Assembly: GCA_905178155.1 (NCBI GenBank)
Contig: CAJINV010000007.1
Coordinates: 4,110,265 to 4,174,264 of the forward strand
From: Amoebophrya sp. A120
Lineage: Eukaryota > Sar > Dinophyceae > Syndiniales > Amoebophryaceae
DNA length: 64,000 bases
Direction of reading: 5' to 3'
A program made the position numbers and the translations under genes. The notes beneath the pieces are model-generated. The model made no database searches and was not told the DNA's origin. It saw nothing but the letters and a program-made list of their open reading frames with translations. Shown in pieces: positions 1-12,324 of the stretch. Position 1 is the stretch's first letter. The number at the start of each line of letters is the position of its first letter.

Positions 1-183
1 CCCTACAAGCTGGCGAAGTTGAAGGACTTTTCCCAATGCTCCCTCAGCGTGCACGCGCGAAATTTGCGGACGGCAAAAGAGGGCGAAGTGGGTCCTGGGG
101 GAATTTTTTACTCTCTCAACATGATGCAGAACTTCGTGAAAAAAATGTTTCTCGGCAGCGGACAGGACAAAGACGAAGGGTGA
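1..183 (+). CDS. 3' end of an unidentified gene (partial)
   Basis: An open frame runs from base 1 to a TGA at 181-183 and gives 60 residues with no start codon in view, so this is the last exon, or part of it, of a gene that begins outside the window. The segment is basic in its first half (KLAKLKDF) and ends with an acidic tail (GQDKDEG). No domain is recognised. The balanced composition, and the absence of a comparable frame just downstream, support it being real. Confidence 0.6.
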   Translation, partial: PYKLAKLKDFSQCSLSVHARNLRTAKEGEVGPGGIFYSLNMMQNFVKKMFLGSGQDKDEG

Positions 184-1375
184 GAAGGAAGATGCTGGAT
201 TAGGTGAAGGAGGAAGGCATGGTAGGAAGCTGAGGAGCCGCGCTACCTTCTTGTTTATCGATTCAAAATAGTGGCTGTTTAGCTGATGTCCAAGTTGTAA
301 GGCAAAAAATGAGTTTCCGTTTCGAAGCGACAACTTGTAGACTTTTTTTCAAATTTTTCAAGGCCGAAGCCTTAGTACTCGTCGAAGTCGACGTCCAACG
401 AGGATCAAACAGTTCAATATGAAACGACTTGTCTTCACGACACAAAGAGGTTTCGTCCTAAGTTTAGCCAAGTATTTCTACGCACCTTACTAATATCAAA
501 AGGAAAAGCAAAAGCACTATCGTATCGACGGCCGTCGATACTTCGTCACTCCCAAGGAATATGTCGTTGTAACTTGGAGGGGGTTCACAAGCCCAAGTAA
601 TAGCACAAGAAACATTTTCAAGTTTATTGCTACGGCTACGCGACAGGAGCAGGACGACAATTCGTTTGGAAACGCTTGTTTTGTAAATAATGTGGATGAA
701 GAAAGCCAATATCTAAATCTAACCGGGGAATGCCCTGTATAAATGGAGAAAATGTTGCGCCCCTCTCTGTAACTTCGTTCAAATATCGACGTAAGCAAGA
801 CGGGTCGTCGTGGTCGGAGAGGCCCGGCGGGTCTGAATTTTCGATGGCGTTGACGCAGACGATTTTCAACTGCGTCTCCTTTTCCACAAACGGTACACGA
901 TCAATGAATGGATATATTTATGTGAATTACCTGCTTTATCGTTGAACGTAGCTGCGTATTTTTCGGTACCTTGTTGTACTAGGCCATCGGTTCGCGTTTG
1001 TCGTTGTCGCTATCGAAATCGTCTTGATCGTTGAGGAATTTGTCGTGCCGGGGAAACCAAAACTACACAGACCGGGTCAATTTTCGATTACACCATCAAG
1101 TCGGTCAGAATAGCCTTGTCGTACTTGCTCTTTCAAGAAAGAGCACAATCGTACTAGAGATCCCATATTTATATATTATTTTCATTCTGCTTTCGTTTCG
1201 TATTCGTTCATCTCCAACAAGGAAGAGGTTCAATTTCTCATATGGCAAGAAGAACCACTTTCACGGAGGGAATGGTACGTAGAAGATGGAAATAAACCAA
1301 AGCTAGACTGAGCAGAAGCTGCTGTTGTTGCTCCTTAATATAAGGAATTAAGTATACCACATACCACAATAAAAG
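184..1375. other. intergenic, no gene seen
   Basis: About 1.2 kb between the end of the partial gene and the next start. Only short frames without coding character occur on either strand. No repeat or RNA gene was recognised. Confidence 0.5.
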
Positions 1376-3897
1376 ATGTACCAACAGACGGCACACCACG
1401 ACGACGAGCATGCCCGCGAAAACCGCCCGGGGTGGATCATCGTCACGGTCACGCGCCTGCTGCTGCAGCTCGCAGCTTGCGCTGTGCAGTATGCCGTGAT
1501 TCACCTGTTGTTTCTTTCCAAAGCCGGCCAGGACGTGCAGAAAAACAAGATGGACAGATTCTTCTATTACGGCACCGCGGTCGCGGTTTGGGTCACCGCG
1601 CCCATCGTCTGCCTGATCGCGCACAACGCACACCAGATCCGTTGTTGTTTCTTGCTGAAGCTGCTGACCGCGATGATGGCGGCCCTCGCCGTGGCCTACG
1701 AGACGGAGTGGCTCGGCACTTGCTTGAAAGACGCGATCAACAGTATGGGGGCGTCAACGTTGTATTTGCCTCAGACCGTAAAAAAAATTCTGCGCGCATT
1801 TTTTCGCGGCGCAAAGCTAGTAAACCTGTGCACGCTAGTGAGGGGCTGACTTGAACGCGGTTTGTTTTACCTAGCTTGTCAGCAACAGTGCTCTAGTAGG
1901 TAAGTGGGTATTGACGCGAAGGAGGGCGGGGCGCTGGGGGTTCTTCTGTGGCTGATGTTTTCACCTAGAAAACGCCGGGCGCGCGCAATATTTTGCTCCG
2001 TTTTCCGGATTCGATTGCTCTCTCCGTGCAGCTATTTGCCGCTATGGCCTGGGTCAGCGTGTGAGGCTGGAAACGCCCCGCGAGATGTCTACACAGGCCC
2101 CGGCCTCGTCGTCTCTAGCAGGCACCACGCACACACGTTGGCCGCGAAGGCCCTTCCGGAGCCCTTCCAAAAAGGGGGGGCCGGAGGGGTGCCCGGAACC
2201 CTAAAAAAAAGCCTATTGCTTTTTCTTCGAATCACGATGGTGCTACCCCTCCCCAAAAGGGGCCCCGGAACCCCTCTGGGAACCCTTCCCGAAAGGCTCT
2301 CGGGCTTTTCGCATTTTGCCGAAAAAGCCGCAAAGGCAAAATGCGCGCGCGCCTGCCGGTACACGCGTGCACAGCTGCGCGACATTAGAAACAAGGGGAG
2401 GCGCAGCCGCGGCCGGTTCCGTTTGCGCCCTCGACTCCGACCGACTTGCACAGAGTGAGGCCCATTGTCTAGCGGCTGGACTGCAAGAGGACCTGCTGCA
2501 GCACCTCCAGGCTGCAGGGGCGCTCCGAGGCAAGTCCGCGGAGCAGCAGCGCCGGATAGCTCCGTCTTTAGGCACTGAGAAGCGCTGCGAATAGGCTAGC
2601 TAGTTCATTAGGTGTGCAACATAGTGGGGGGCTATACGTGTGCAATATGATGGATATCAAATACAAAAAAAGGCGCGCGGAAAATTTTTTACAGCTTGAG
2701 GCAAATACAAGTTTGAAGGACGCGATCAACACGGAGCGAATGAAGGCGGCGATCGTTGCGAAACACAAACTGGAGGACGCCGGGGCATCGGTTTTCAACG
2801 CGACCCGGCCCTTCGAGATTTTCACAATCATTTTGGAAATCTTGACCATCATCCAGATCACGGTCGCCGCAAACTGCGGGTACCGCGACAAAATCCACGA
2901 TCTGCGGATATGACAGTGCACAACTCCCCCTCCCCCTCATTTCTATAGCATGAACGGCAAGACAAGCATCAGCAAGAATGCGGGTTTTGCATGACAAATT
3001 TACGACTGGATTGTAGTGCTATTTTGGTCACCTTCACCAGAACTTGTCATGCAAATAGTGCCATAAGGCAGCGACTGTATTCGGGCTTTAGCTGCGCAGT
3101 CTGTTAAGCATGACAAATGAGGGGGAGGAGCAGGAGTTGTGCAGTCTCATAGCGGAAACACGACGGGTACAAGGGGGTGTACGTTTCCGGTGCGCAACCG
3201 AAGCACGGGTTTAATCCGATCTTGTACTACGGGGGAAATGAATATGGATGTGTCAGAGTGGCAATCGACAAAGTTGAAATAACTTGTAATGCATAAAATC
3301 GATGCCAGTTACAAGCCCAATTTCTAAGCGGCGCATGACAAATTTGAGTAGAGCCGAAATCCAGTTTGTAATGCTGTTTGGGTAAGGGAGAAGCCTTTTT
3401 CCATGCTACTTTAGCAGCTCTATTTCTCCCCCGAAACAGGCTCACGATCTGCCTCCCTTGCCTATTCTGCAAGACAGGCATTTTCTGCGTTGCATTTTAT
3501 GCATGACAAACTATTTCAACTTTGACGATTTCAAAACTGACACTCCCATAATGGAAATCTGGATGAATTTTCAGACTCGGATGACGAGTATGAGGAAGAC
3601 GAACCGCAGGAAGTCAAGATTCTGATCAATAAGAACACGATAGCGAAGAAGAATCTGAGTCAACACCAAGGAGCTCCTGCTCGGGTAGAACTTCTTGCAC
3701 AACACCAGAACATCCACTCGGAAGATGTTGTTGATCCAGCTGATCATGCGCTGAAAACCTGCAGCACCGGGGGCATGCCGATAGCGCGCGCCGCACCGAA
3801 AAAGACGGTCTCGTTTGCAAGGAGGATTGCGTCGTGGAGCAAGGTGCGTCCAGATGAGGAGGTTGACCCTGCCTTGCTAGTCAGTCCGGAGCTGTGA
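1376..3897 (+). CDS. four-helix membrane protein interrupted by three introner-like elements
   Basis: Modelled exons are 1376-1742, 2732-2908, 3157-3240 and 3554-3897 (972 nt, 323 aa). They join in frame when each inserted element plus one direct-repeat copy is removed. The protein has a short polar N-terminus, a hydrophobic segment starting WIIVTVTRLLLQLAACAV, a second and third (AVAVWVTAPIVCLIAH; LLTAMMAALAVAY), a fourth (FEIFTIILEILTIIQITVAA), and a cytosolic-looking tail with an acidic cluster (DEFSDSDDEYEEDEPQEV). The four-helix layout recalls tetraspanin or MARVEL proteins, but no diagnostic motif is visible and I do not assign a family. Unspliced, every element introduces a stop. The start is the first ATG of the long frame. 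The joins are inference from frame and repeat structure. Confidence 0.7.
1743..2731 (+). mobile_element. ~1-kb introner-like element in the membrane-protein gene
   Basis: The interruption lies between near-identical 19-bp repeats (TTGAARGACGCGATCAACA) at 1724-1742 and 2713-2731. Inside them are inverted repeats: GTATTTGCCTCA at about 1763, followed by a T/A run and TGCGCGC, and its complement ending near 2710. The interior (about 1900-2560) is GC-rich and holds no convincing gene. Joining the 19-bp repeats gives ...CLKDAIN-TERMKAA... in frame. It is much longer than most elements here and its direct repeat is unusually long. Confidence 0.65.
2909..3151 (+). mobile_element. family A introner element (243 bp)
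   Basis: The TIRs are TATGACAGTGCACAACTCC at the left and the complement of TATGAGACTGCACAACTCC at the right. The TSD is GCGGA at 2904-2908 and 3152-3156. The element starts in a codon and brings a TGA within three bases. Excision restores ...HDLRKHDGYKG.... Confidence 0.85.
3241..3549 (+). mobile_element. introner element with ~50-bp TIR (309 bp)
   Basis: The terminal inverted repeat is long and imperfect. ATGGATGTGTCAG, then AAAGTTGAAATAACTTG at the left, pairs with the complement at 3490-3549. The flanking repeat is AATG at 3237-3240 and 3550-3553. Removal joins ...LYYGGN to GNLDEFSDSDDEYE in frame. The TIR differs from families A-E, so this may be a separate family. Confidence 0.75.
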
Positions 3898-5271
3898 AGC
3901 GGAGACAGGGTCGTGGTCGAGTTCTTCTCCAAGTAGTGGTAAGAAGAGTTATGGTTCAAGGACAACAGCTGGCTCGTATTTTTCAGCCCGGACTTAGCTT
4001 GCTTCTAAGAAATTAACGTGACTGTACAGTAGAGCTGCCGCAAGACAGAGGCAATCAATCGAGGTTGCCAGCTGACTACAGGCAATCAAATTCCGAAAAT
4101 CTCTTGTTGCACTCGCTGAAGAAATTAAGTTGTGTCTGACAACAATGTCTATCTATGGCCTGTATTCTAATGTTTGTGTTTTTGAAAAGTTTTCAGCAAA
4201 CAAATTCTGTAAGTTCACCTTCATCACGCACCGCCTTGGTAACATCTTTTTGCGAAATTAGGAAGGAAATTAGAAGCTTGTACATAGTTGTCACTTCTGG
4301 CATTGACGGTCTCGGCAGCCAAGAAATCATAATCAAACTGTAACTCTAATCTTTGCTGGCGTGATTTGATCCATTGAAATTGGTATACGAAAAACTACAA
4401 CTACTTGTCGCGGCGCAAAACGGTTTTGAGCGATATCGAGCGTCAAGATTTTGAAGGAGTTTCCTGATGCTCGCACCCATGTTCCTCATCAGAAAAGACG
4501 ATATAGCGTTTTAGTCGTGCTTACGAATATCGCTTCTCGTTCAACGAAAAATATATACAAGTCGGTTTGAGGTCGTACAAAGCCAATGACTCTGTGGCCA
4601 GGTTTTTTCGTACTTAACGGAGGATTTTTCGTGCAACAAAAGCAGACAGAGAGCTGAAAAAAAGACCACCCAACTATGCGGAGGTTAAAGCAGTGTCAAA
4701 AAATCGGCAGTACCAACATGAACAAAGCTGCGTATCTATGAACCACCATGTTCATCAGTAACAGTATCACACCAGAAGTTGCAACGAATAAACCACTTGA
4801 AAATAAAACCACGACCACAGGACTCGCAATCTTTGATCCAAAGCCCTTGGCTACGCCCCCCTGCATGCGACAGAGCTTCTTGTTCCTTTTGAAACTTAAC
4901 GGAAAAACCTACGCTTATCAAGACCGCGATCTCCGCGATCCGCAGAAAAGTCTAATTCTCAACAACATCCGAACTATTTTCCTTTGCGCTGTGTCTTCTC
5001 GTTAAACTTAAAACTTAATTCTAGTTCTGCTTTTCGCTTTTGCGTCTCTTTTCGACAACTTCTTCGAAACCGTCTCGAACCCAGTTCGACCTCAAAAAAA
5101 ATCCGCCAACCAAAACAGTAGCCTTGTGGTGAAGTACATTATTCTTCTCGCAGTGCGCTACGGTACAACTGTTCTTGATATTCTACTTCGCTGCATAAGA
5201 GTTCTTGATCGTCTCACCAGTAACACCACATAGTATAATCTTGTTGCAACATCGAGTGTAGTACCTCCATC
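3898..5271. other. intergenic, no gene seen
   Basis: About 1.4 kb of mixed sequence with only short frames. It ends at the start codon of the next gene, with an in-frame stop at 5236-5238 just upstream. Confidence 0.5.
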
Positions 5272-8200
5272 ATGCGAACTTCCCGTCGACTTTTTATGCT
5301 TCTGTTTCGCCGATTATGTTTGCTCCTTCACATTGGGCGGGTCGCGATACTCTTCGCACTCGCACAGAGCAACATCGAGCAGCAGATGGGTTTTCTGTTC
5401 CAGAAAATCATGGTAAGGAGTTCTCGCTTTTTATTTCTTCATTTTTGATGACCTTCGTTCCTGGATCAAGAACAAGGATCTGTGAATCGAAACAAGAAAC
5501 CATGTTGACGTCCAAAGCAGGATGCAAACGAGTAAAAGATAAATCCAAACACATTCCTCTTTACTTCTTCCAGGTCTCCATGCAAGATTTCGAGCGCGTG
5601 AAGCCTGGGCTTTTCCAGGCACAGCAGAAGCTCCAGTCCGCGGGGGCACAGCTGCAGCAGCTGGTGCAGTCGAACAAGGTTACGCCGGAGCACATAAGAC
5701 TTTTGAACGGCGAGGAAAGTGAGAAGTTCCACCTGGAGTTCCTCCGGTTGCAAAAAATCGCGCAGGAGCTCGCGGAGAAGGGTGTAAACAACAACAACGG
5801 GCCGAACACGAACAACGACGGGCCGCAAACGGCCCAGTACATTCAAGACTTGGAAAAGTACAGCCACACATTGTCCGACCACGTGCGGGCCGTCGAAAAT
5901 GCGGTGCGAAGCGTGGACCAGGCGGTGGCAGGTGGATCTGGCTCAGCGTCCAGCACTGCCGGAAGGTCGTTGCAAGGGTCGATAATAAACGCTGGAGGCG
6001 GTGCTGTAGTGCAAGCACCTCCACCACAAGCTCCTCCGTCTTCTAATGGCGGCATTGGCATCGGTGTCGGGGTACCCATTCGATTGCCCGGACAGCAAGG
6101 TCTTCAAGGTGGACAAGGACAACAGCAGCAGCAGCTGCCAAATGTCCAAATGCAGATGCAAATGCCTTCCGCCCCATCTTCACAACCAAGCACGATTTCC
6201 GGCATCAATACACCTGCCATGTTTTCAACATCTGGCGGAGCTGTTGGAGGAACACCACAGCCTCCACAACAACAGCAGAACAGCTACCGACCAGGTAGTT
6301 TCGCCGCTTCTATGGCAGCAAGCCAAACAGCTGCAGATACACAAGCAACTGCAAACTCTGGCTCTGCGTCTCTGTTCCCAAAAGGCGAGGACAAAATCGC
6401 AGCGAAGCCCGACATCGAGATGTGGAAAGCCCAGCAGCTGATGGGCAACATGGCCGTGCCGGCAGGACCACAAGGCGCGGCGGGAGGTGGTCTTTCGAGT
6501 GGGCAAATGCAGCAGGGGATGATGGGAGCAGGAGGACCGAACGGCCAGAAAATGTCGAGATTGGAATTCCTGTTTCTTGATTTGCAAAACGGAATGTCCG
6601 ACTTTGAACAATTAAAACCTCTGTTCGCAAAGATCGACCACACGTCCGCACAAATCTCCCGCATGGACCTGAACGACCGAAGAATTCTGCAGGGCATCGA
6701 AGCGGAGGAACTGAACTACCGCATGCAAAACATCGAAAAGCAAGCGCAGAAGATCGAGAGTAGAATGGCGCAGCTCGGCCCGGCGGAGGAGAAGCAGTTT
6801 TCGGAAGAAGTGGAGCAGTTTGTGAAGGATATGCGGAAACACACGGGAAGAGTACGTGAGTTGTTCACCACTGTCGTTTTCAAAAATGACAAGACCGTCA
6901 CCATCCCGAAGGAATTACCAAAACTGGACCCGAACGCGAAACTGGACCCGTCGTCCCCGGAGATGCGGAAGATCACGGTGATATTCGCAGAAATCCAGTC
7001 CAACATGCAGATTTTTGAACGAGAACTGGCGCCAAGATTCGCCGCGGTGACCCCGCAAATTCTCCAGTCGAGGACCAATTTGGACGAGAAAGGAATCATG
7101 ACGGGGGAGGAGTCGCAAAAGCTACATGTGCGCTTCGTGTCCTTGCAATCCCGATTGCATTCCGAGCACAAAGAAAAACAATACCTCGAGGAGTTGACGC
7201 AGTTCAGCAACGACTTGCGGACCCACGTGAACGCCGCCCTGAAATTGATGAAGGACGATTTGAAAATCGAGAAAACCGCCATGCCGGCGATGGGAGTACA
7301 ACCGGGTGCAGCACGAGGAGGGCCTGGAGGACCAACAGGCGGGCCGATCGGCGGTACACCAATTGGAGGACAAGCGATGCCAACAAATCAGCCGCAGCTC
7401 CGCACGGTGTCGGGAGGCGCCAACGCAATGCCGACCCCGGCGAACTTTGCCGGTGGCGGTGGCCGCCCGATGGACCCAATTTCCAAACAGATCAACGATT
7501 TGTTCGAAAAGGTGGACAAACACATGCAGAGATTCGAGGCAAACGTCAAGCCGCTCTTCAAAAATGTGCCGGCGCCACAGGTATGATATTAAATTATTTA
7601 TATTAATTCATCTCACTACACTCGAAGCTGCGGCAGCTGGTGCCATCATGCATGACTAAGCCTGTGCCTGCTGTGGTCTCTGCAGCAGCAAGAATAGAAG
7701 TACACACAAACACCGACCTGTCGTGTACCTCCATGTCGAATCTATGGAAAAACTTCTAGATGCATTTTTTATACAACCTTACAAAGCAAATAAATAAACA
7801 AAATCAGGTACTGATGAACAAGCTGGAGGACAAGCAGGAGCTGAAGATTGCGACCGGGCAAGCGTCCGAAGAAATCCACCGGCGTTTTCTGTCCATCCAA
7901 ACCCGGGCGAACTCCCTGAACCAGCAGCAAGGCCCGGCGATTCAGGCCTTCATCCTGGACCTGGAGAAGTTCGAGAAAGACCTCTCCGAGCACGTGCCCG
8001 CCGCGGAACTCGTCATGAAAAAAGCAAGCCAAATGTCGCAGGGGTCCACGGAGGCGTACAAGAAGCAAACGCCCGAGTTTTCCGAGAAGGAGCTGGACGA
8101 CGAATTGTCCAAAGTGGAGCAAGACATGCTGGAACAGGACCGCCGACTTCCCACCACCCTCCGCAACTTGAAGGAGCGCATGGGCTCCCAATTGGGAGAA

Positions 8201-10004
8201 TTTACCCAATCGAACAAGGAGAAACTGGTGGAAAGAGAAGTGAACAAAATGGCGCACATGCTTGCCGCGATCAAAAACGCGGCGCTCGAAATCCTGCGCG
8301 AGATACGACAAGGGTTTCAAGGGAAGCGCCCGCTCAAGGAATTGAACGAGCTCTTCTGGGACGACTTCGCCACGGAATCGCAAAGGTATAGATGATGCTG
8401 TACTGAAGTAATGTTCAGATTTTTATGATGAGGATGAGCGTTCTTGTCTTGCGCAGTTTACATAACTCCATAAACTGTAACCATCTAGTACCTGATAGTC
8501 GGTGATGTAGCTTGTTTTTGTCATGATGCGGAGATGAAAACATAATAAAATATTAATTTTTCACAGTGGATAAGTACATTTCCATTTATTCCAATATGAA
8601 AAAAAGAATCACTGATTCACACTTATGACAGATTCCTCGCCACTATCCGGGATCTGCAAAAGGAGGAGATGCAAGCCTCGCGAGAATCCGGCGGCGACAC
8701 CAACATGGCTGAAAACATAAACATGCCGGGCATGAAGCTAACCGGGAACATTCTTGGTATAGTATGCTTGCAAGAGTATTATTAGGAGATTCCAACTGAT
8801 GTTGTTAGGGATGGAAAATGTAGAAAAGTTTCATACCTATAAAGTACTAGCTAGCACGGTCGGGCACTGGTTACGAGCACGATGGCGATCATTCTTTGCA
8901 TTTTTTGGCGTCCCCACTAGCACGGTCGGACCGTGTTAGTGGGGACGCTAAAAAAAGCAACCCAGCTGGTTGCCGCGCGCTTTTAGAACCTCTGCGGGCG
9001 AAAAAGTGAATATATATCCAAAAAATGAGCCGCATATTTCGAAACTGGCCCGCATAGGTTCCAAAAGCACGCGGCAACCAGCTGGGCTGCTTTTTTTGGC
9101 GTCCCCACTAGCACGGTCGGACCGTGCTAGTGGGGACGCCAAAAAAAGCAACCCCGATGTTTGCCGCGTGCTAGAAGTGCCTATGTTGACCAATTTCGAA
9201 AATATGCGGCCCATTTTGAAAATATGCGGCCCATTTTTGGGGTATATAGGTATGAAACATTTTGCAGTTTTCCATTCATAGATGTTGTGTGAGATATTTA
9301 TTGCATTTGCAATCTCAGGCATTGCACTTGTAAGCCTCTTGTTACGTCGATTGGGCGGCCCGACGTACAGGCGCGTGATGGAGATCGAAATCACGATGCT
9401 TTTTGTCAGCACCTGAAGACCACCAGATTTTTTTTTTATGCAGTGAAGAAGATTTCGTGCTGATAATGATATGCCTCTCATGCATACGCGGCTGCACCAT
9501 GACAGATTGCTTTGCAAAAAGGGACCGAAAAAAATCATGACCCAGGTACTTCTGGCGTCACAAGCAAAGCGTTGGAGAACAGTTCTTCAACCAGCTACGT
9601 GTCTCGTGGCATGGTCCAGGGCGGGGCGCAGAGTGGCACCGCAAGCAGCATCGATGGAAACAATGACGATCAAGGGACTCTGAATGCTGCCGCGGCTGGG
9701 GTACAATAGTTCTCATAGTCGTGTTCTTTGTGCCAGGGAGTCTATGCATTCATCTTCTGCTTCTTCATCTTGCAGGGAAATTCATTGGATTGCTGTCATC
9801 CTGAATTTTGGTTTGCGTTTGCACCATGTTTCATCTTTCTACTGCTCGATGTGTAAATCAATATGGAGAAACAGGAAATAATCAGAGTGTATGAACAAAA
9901 CTCCCGCCTTACAGGTTGCGAACATGCAAGGACCGGGTGGCCACGGCGGGTTCGGCGCCGGCGGCATGGCAGGGCTCGCAAAGTTGCCGAAGTTGCAACT
10001 GTAA
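5272..10004 (+). CDS. protein of four ~100-residue helical repeats with Gln- and Gly-rich linkers
   Basis: Six exons (5272-5412, 5574-7580, 7808-8385, 8632-8756, 9546-9700, 9915-10004) with GT-AG introns give 1,031 aa in frame. The N-terminus (MLLFRRLCLLLHIG...ILFALA) looks like a signal peptide or anchor. Four related helical units follow. Each begins MxxFE...KPxF, has an EE/SEKxxxRFxxLQ core and ends in a helix with LxxFxxDLxxHV: about 50-160 (MQDFERVKPG), 370-485 (MSDFEQLKPLF), 512-610 (MQIFERELAPRF), and from about 685 (MQRFEANVKPLF), continuing across intron 2. A Q/S/G-rich linker (about 160-370) separates units 1 and 2, and a GGP-rich linker follows unit 3. The C-terminus is Gly-rich. 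Function is unknown. The start at 5272 is preferred because it follows an in-frame stop and its exon ends in a clean GTAAGG donor. Confidence 0.75.
8899..8958. repeat. foldback palindrome, copy 1
   Basis: Near-perfect inverted repeat: GCGTCCCCACTAGCACGGT on one arm and its complement with one mismatch on the other, flanked by T and A runs. It would form a ~25-bp stem. Confidence 0.8.
9089..9150. repeat. foldback palindrome, copy 2
   Basis: Second copy of the palindrome at 8899-8958, here essentially perfect, with arms GCTTTTTTTGGCGTCCCCAC... and complement. The stretch between the copies carries AACCAGCTGG-containing inverted segments, so the block is itself partly palindromic. Confidence 0.8.
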
Positions 10005-12324
10005 AAGCAGCGGCAAATCTTGTCGCGGAAAATAAGAACGGCGCTAGAAGGAGGGAGGCATATGGTTTTTTTTCAAAAACGAACATCTAGAAGTTTTGTT
10101 TCGAAGTAATTTTTCGAGGAATTTTTAAATGGCGGAGATGCGCTTTATTATCTACAGCAGGTTTGGATCTATCGAAACACCTGGCGACCTCCCTTGGTTG
10201 AGTTCTACTGCTCTCATTGGAGCCGCAAGAATTCCCGATGGGTTGTGATATGGGTTGTACTTCCTCGAGATAGATTTGCTCAATTTGTGGTAACCTGTAG
10301 TAGAAGTAGTACTTCGCCACAACTGATTCCTTTGTTTACTTCAGTAGTTATATTGCATGCTCTACAGCACTCAGTGAAATGGGTAAAGGACTGTGAATAG
10401 ATAAATACAACTATAATAGATACCAGAAAACTACTATACTTGTACGTCTCGTCCTGGAAAACGTACCATAGCAACAGCCAATATGTAATTTGCAGTTTCG
10501 AAAATCGGAAGCGGAACAAGAAAGGAAGAACTCGACAGCAGACAGCCTAATGCTGCGTCAGACACAGAAGTGCCAAAGAATGTACGACTTTATTTGATGC
10601 CATGCGGCCTTTGCTTTTTCTTCTGCTAGTTTCCGTGGACAAATGCAAGAAACCAAAATGTACTTATGACGGAGTTACTTCTAACCTCCGGGCTGTGGTA
10701 CAGACGAGCAGACAGAGCTTCAGTTTTTACGATATCGATCAACAATCGCCAGCACAAATAAACCAAAGAGAGAACAAATGGTATCAGAGCCCACGACGTC
10801 AGATTTTCAGTTCTTAAAAAGCCGGCGTCAAAGCTATGCCCGGTTGTTTCTTCAATTAGTGTTGATTTGGAACAAAAAGAATAAACAGAAAGCCCATGAG
10901 CTGTCGTGCTGCCTATCTTGGTCAGCCGTCCTCTCCTGCCTTGGCCAGCCGCAGGCCGTGTGTTCTTATCTTCCGTCTTCGCGCGCCGCACTACCTCGGT
11001 CCATACAGTATGCCTAAAGTTTTGCTGACCCCGTGCTCGAGGCATGTCGGCGAAGATACAAATCGCAAGAACCAAACCGAAACTATCCGTATGATCTATC
11101 GTGGCCCGCCATTGCTGGTCACTCGTAGTACTACTTCGTATAGTAGGTAGAAGCTATTCTCGGAGTCTGAACAGCAGCACCAGTTTATCGCTTGGTCGCC
11201 TCTAGAGCAGGATGAGAGGATGTGCCTCTACAATGCATGGAGCTCTTTGAGCTTGAGCGACGAGAGAAACTAGATAAGCAAGCGAACATGATTTCGTCGG
11301 TTCGAGGACCAGATAGCGATCGCGTGGACAGTCGATATTCTGACCCGATTGTTCGCATGATATTAATTTTACATCCACAACAGAACAAGGTTCCCTAATT
11401 TCGAAAACGTTCTGTAGAAGTGGAGCCCATTTGTAGATAGATGTGAGGTCATCTCGTAAGTTTTTTGATATATAAAGCGGGAAAATTTACACAAGAAAAA
11501 CGACGTTGTAGAAAAAAGATAGCGTTTGCTCTTCCTGTTTGGCGCGATTCTGCTGGGCGGTTTTTTTCTCCACTAGCCGCACCACCGAGGCAAAGAAGCA
11601 CCATAAGAGGTGCAGAAAACTACACCTACAGAAGTAAGAGCCCACCCCTCGTCGTCCAGGGCGTCGGCGTCCCACTAGTTGTAGTCGTTGTCTGAGGTGG
11701 GCGGCCGCGCGGCCTGTTAAAAATCGTAAAAACCAGCCAGCATTACGACAAGTAGCATCCGCCGTCGGCTGCGACAAGGACAGTCTGAAGGTGTGGCTGG
11801 CGGACGACGAATCCCTACAAAAAAGGTTGTACTAGTACTTCAGCCTGTTACAACAACTTCATCCGCCAGGCCTCTATCACCACTACCCTTAATTAAGTAC
11901 ATGGATCACCACAGGGACGTACGACTGGAGCGCGCATCTTAATAACGGCCCATATTATTTTCACCTAGAGGAGTTTGCTGTCTTCTTCTTCATCGACGTG
12001 GGTTTCATCTTTCTCCAGTATCTTCACCATTTCGGTCGTGCCGTAACACTAACATCTTCGGTGGTAGCGGTTATTTACCTATTAAGTTAACAAGACGCAT
12101 CTACTTCTTCAAAACGGACGAGAAGGATCTTCGCAGAAGCTAGAAATAACCGTTGACGACAAGAAAAAAAGTTTCCGGAAAAAGTCACGAAGAGGAGTGC
12201 GTTTATTGCTACCGCGTAGTTCTACAAGCGCACGCGCAGCACAACGACTTGGTGGAAAATAAAGGTCGCTGGGTAGACGTAGAGACAGAAAAGAACAAAC
12301 GAAACCAACACCGGCAACGACAAA
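10005..12324. other. intergenic, no convincing gene
   Basis: 2.3 kb with only short frames of poor coding character on both strands. Microexons of the following gene could lie here but none could be argued from frame continuity. Confidence 0.4.

Larger units (their letters stand above)
8805..9280 (+). mobile_element. TIR element nested in intron 4 of the helical-repeat gene
   Basis: The left end (GGATGGAAAA, then GTTTCATACCTATA) and the right end (TATAGGTATGAAAC, then TTTTCCATTCATA) form ~35-bp inverted repeats. GATGTTG flanks both sides (8798-8804 and 9281-9287). The interior holds two long palindromes (see separate entries). It sits inside an ordinary GT-AG intron (8757-9545), so it does not need to splice itself. 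Confidence 0.7.

Noticed and set aside
1904-2594. Frames of 90-184 codons on both strands within the 1-kb element
   Set aside because: They arise from GC-rich composition, have no domain character and lie within a predicted spliced element.
7769-8383. 204-codon minus-strand frame opposite exon 3 of the helical-repeat gene
   Set aside because: It is the shadow of the + strand exon, which has better composition, splice sites and repeat homology.
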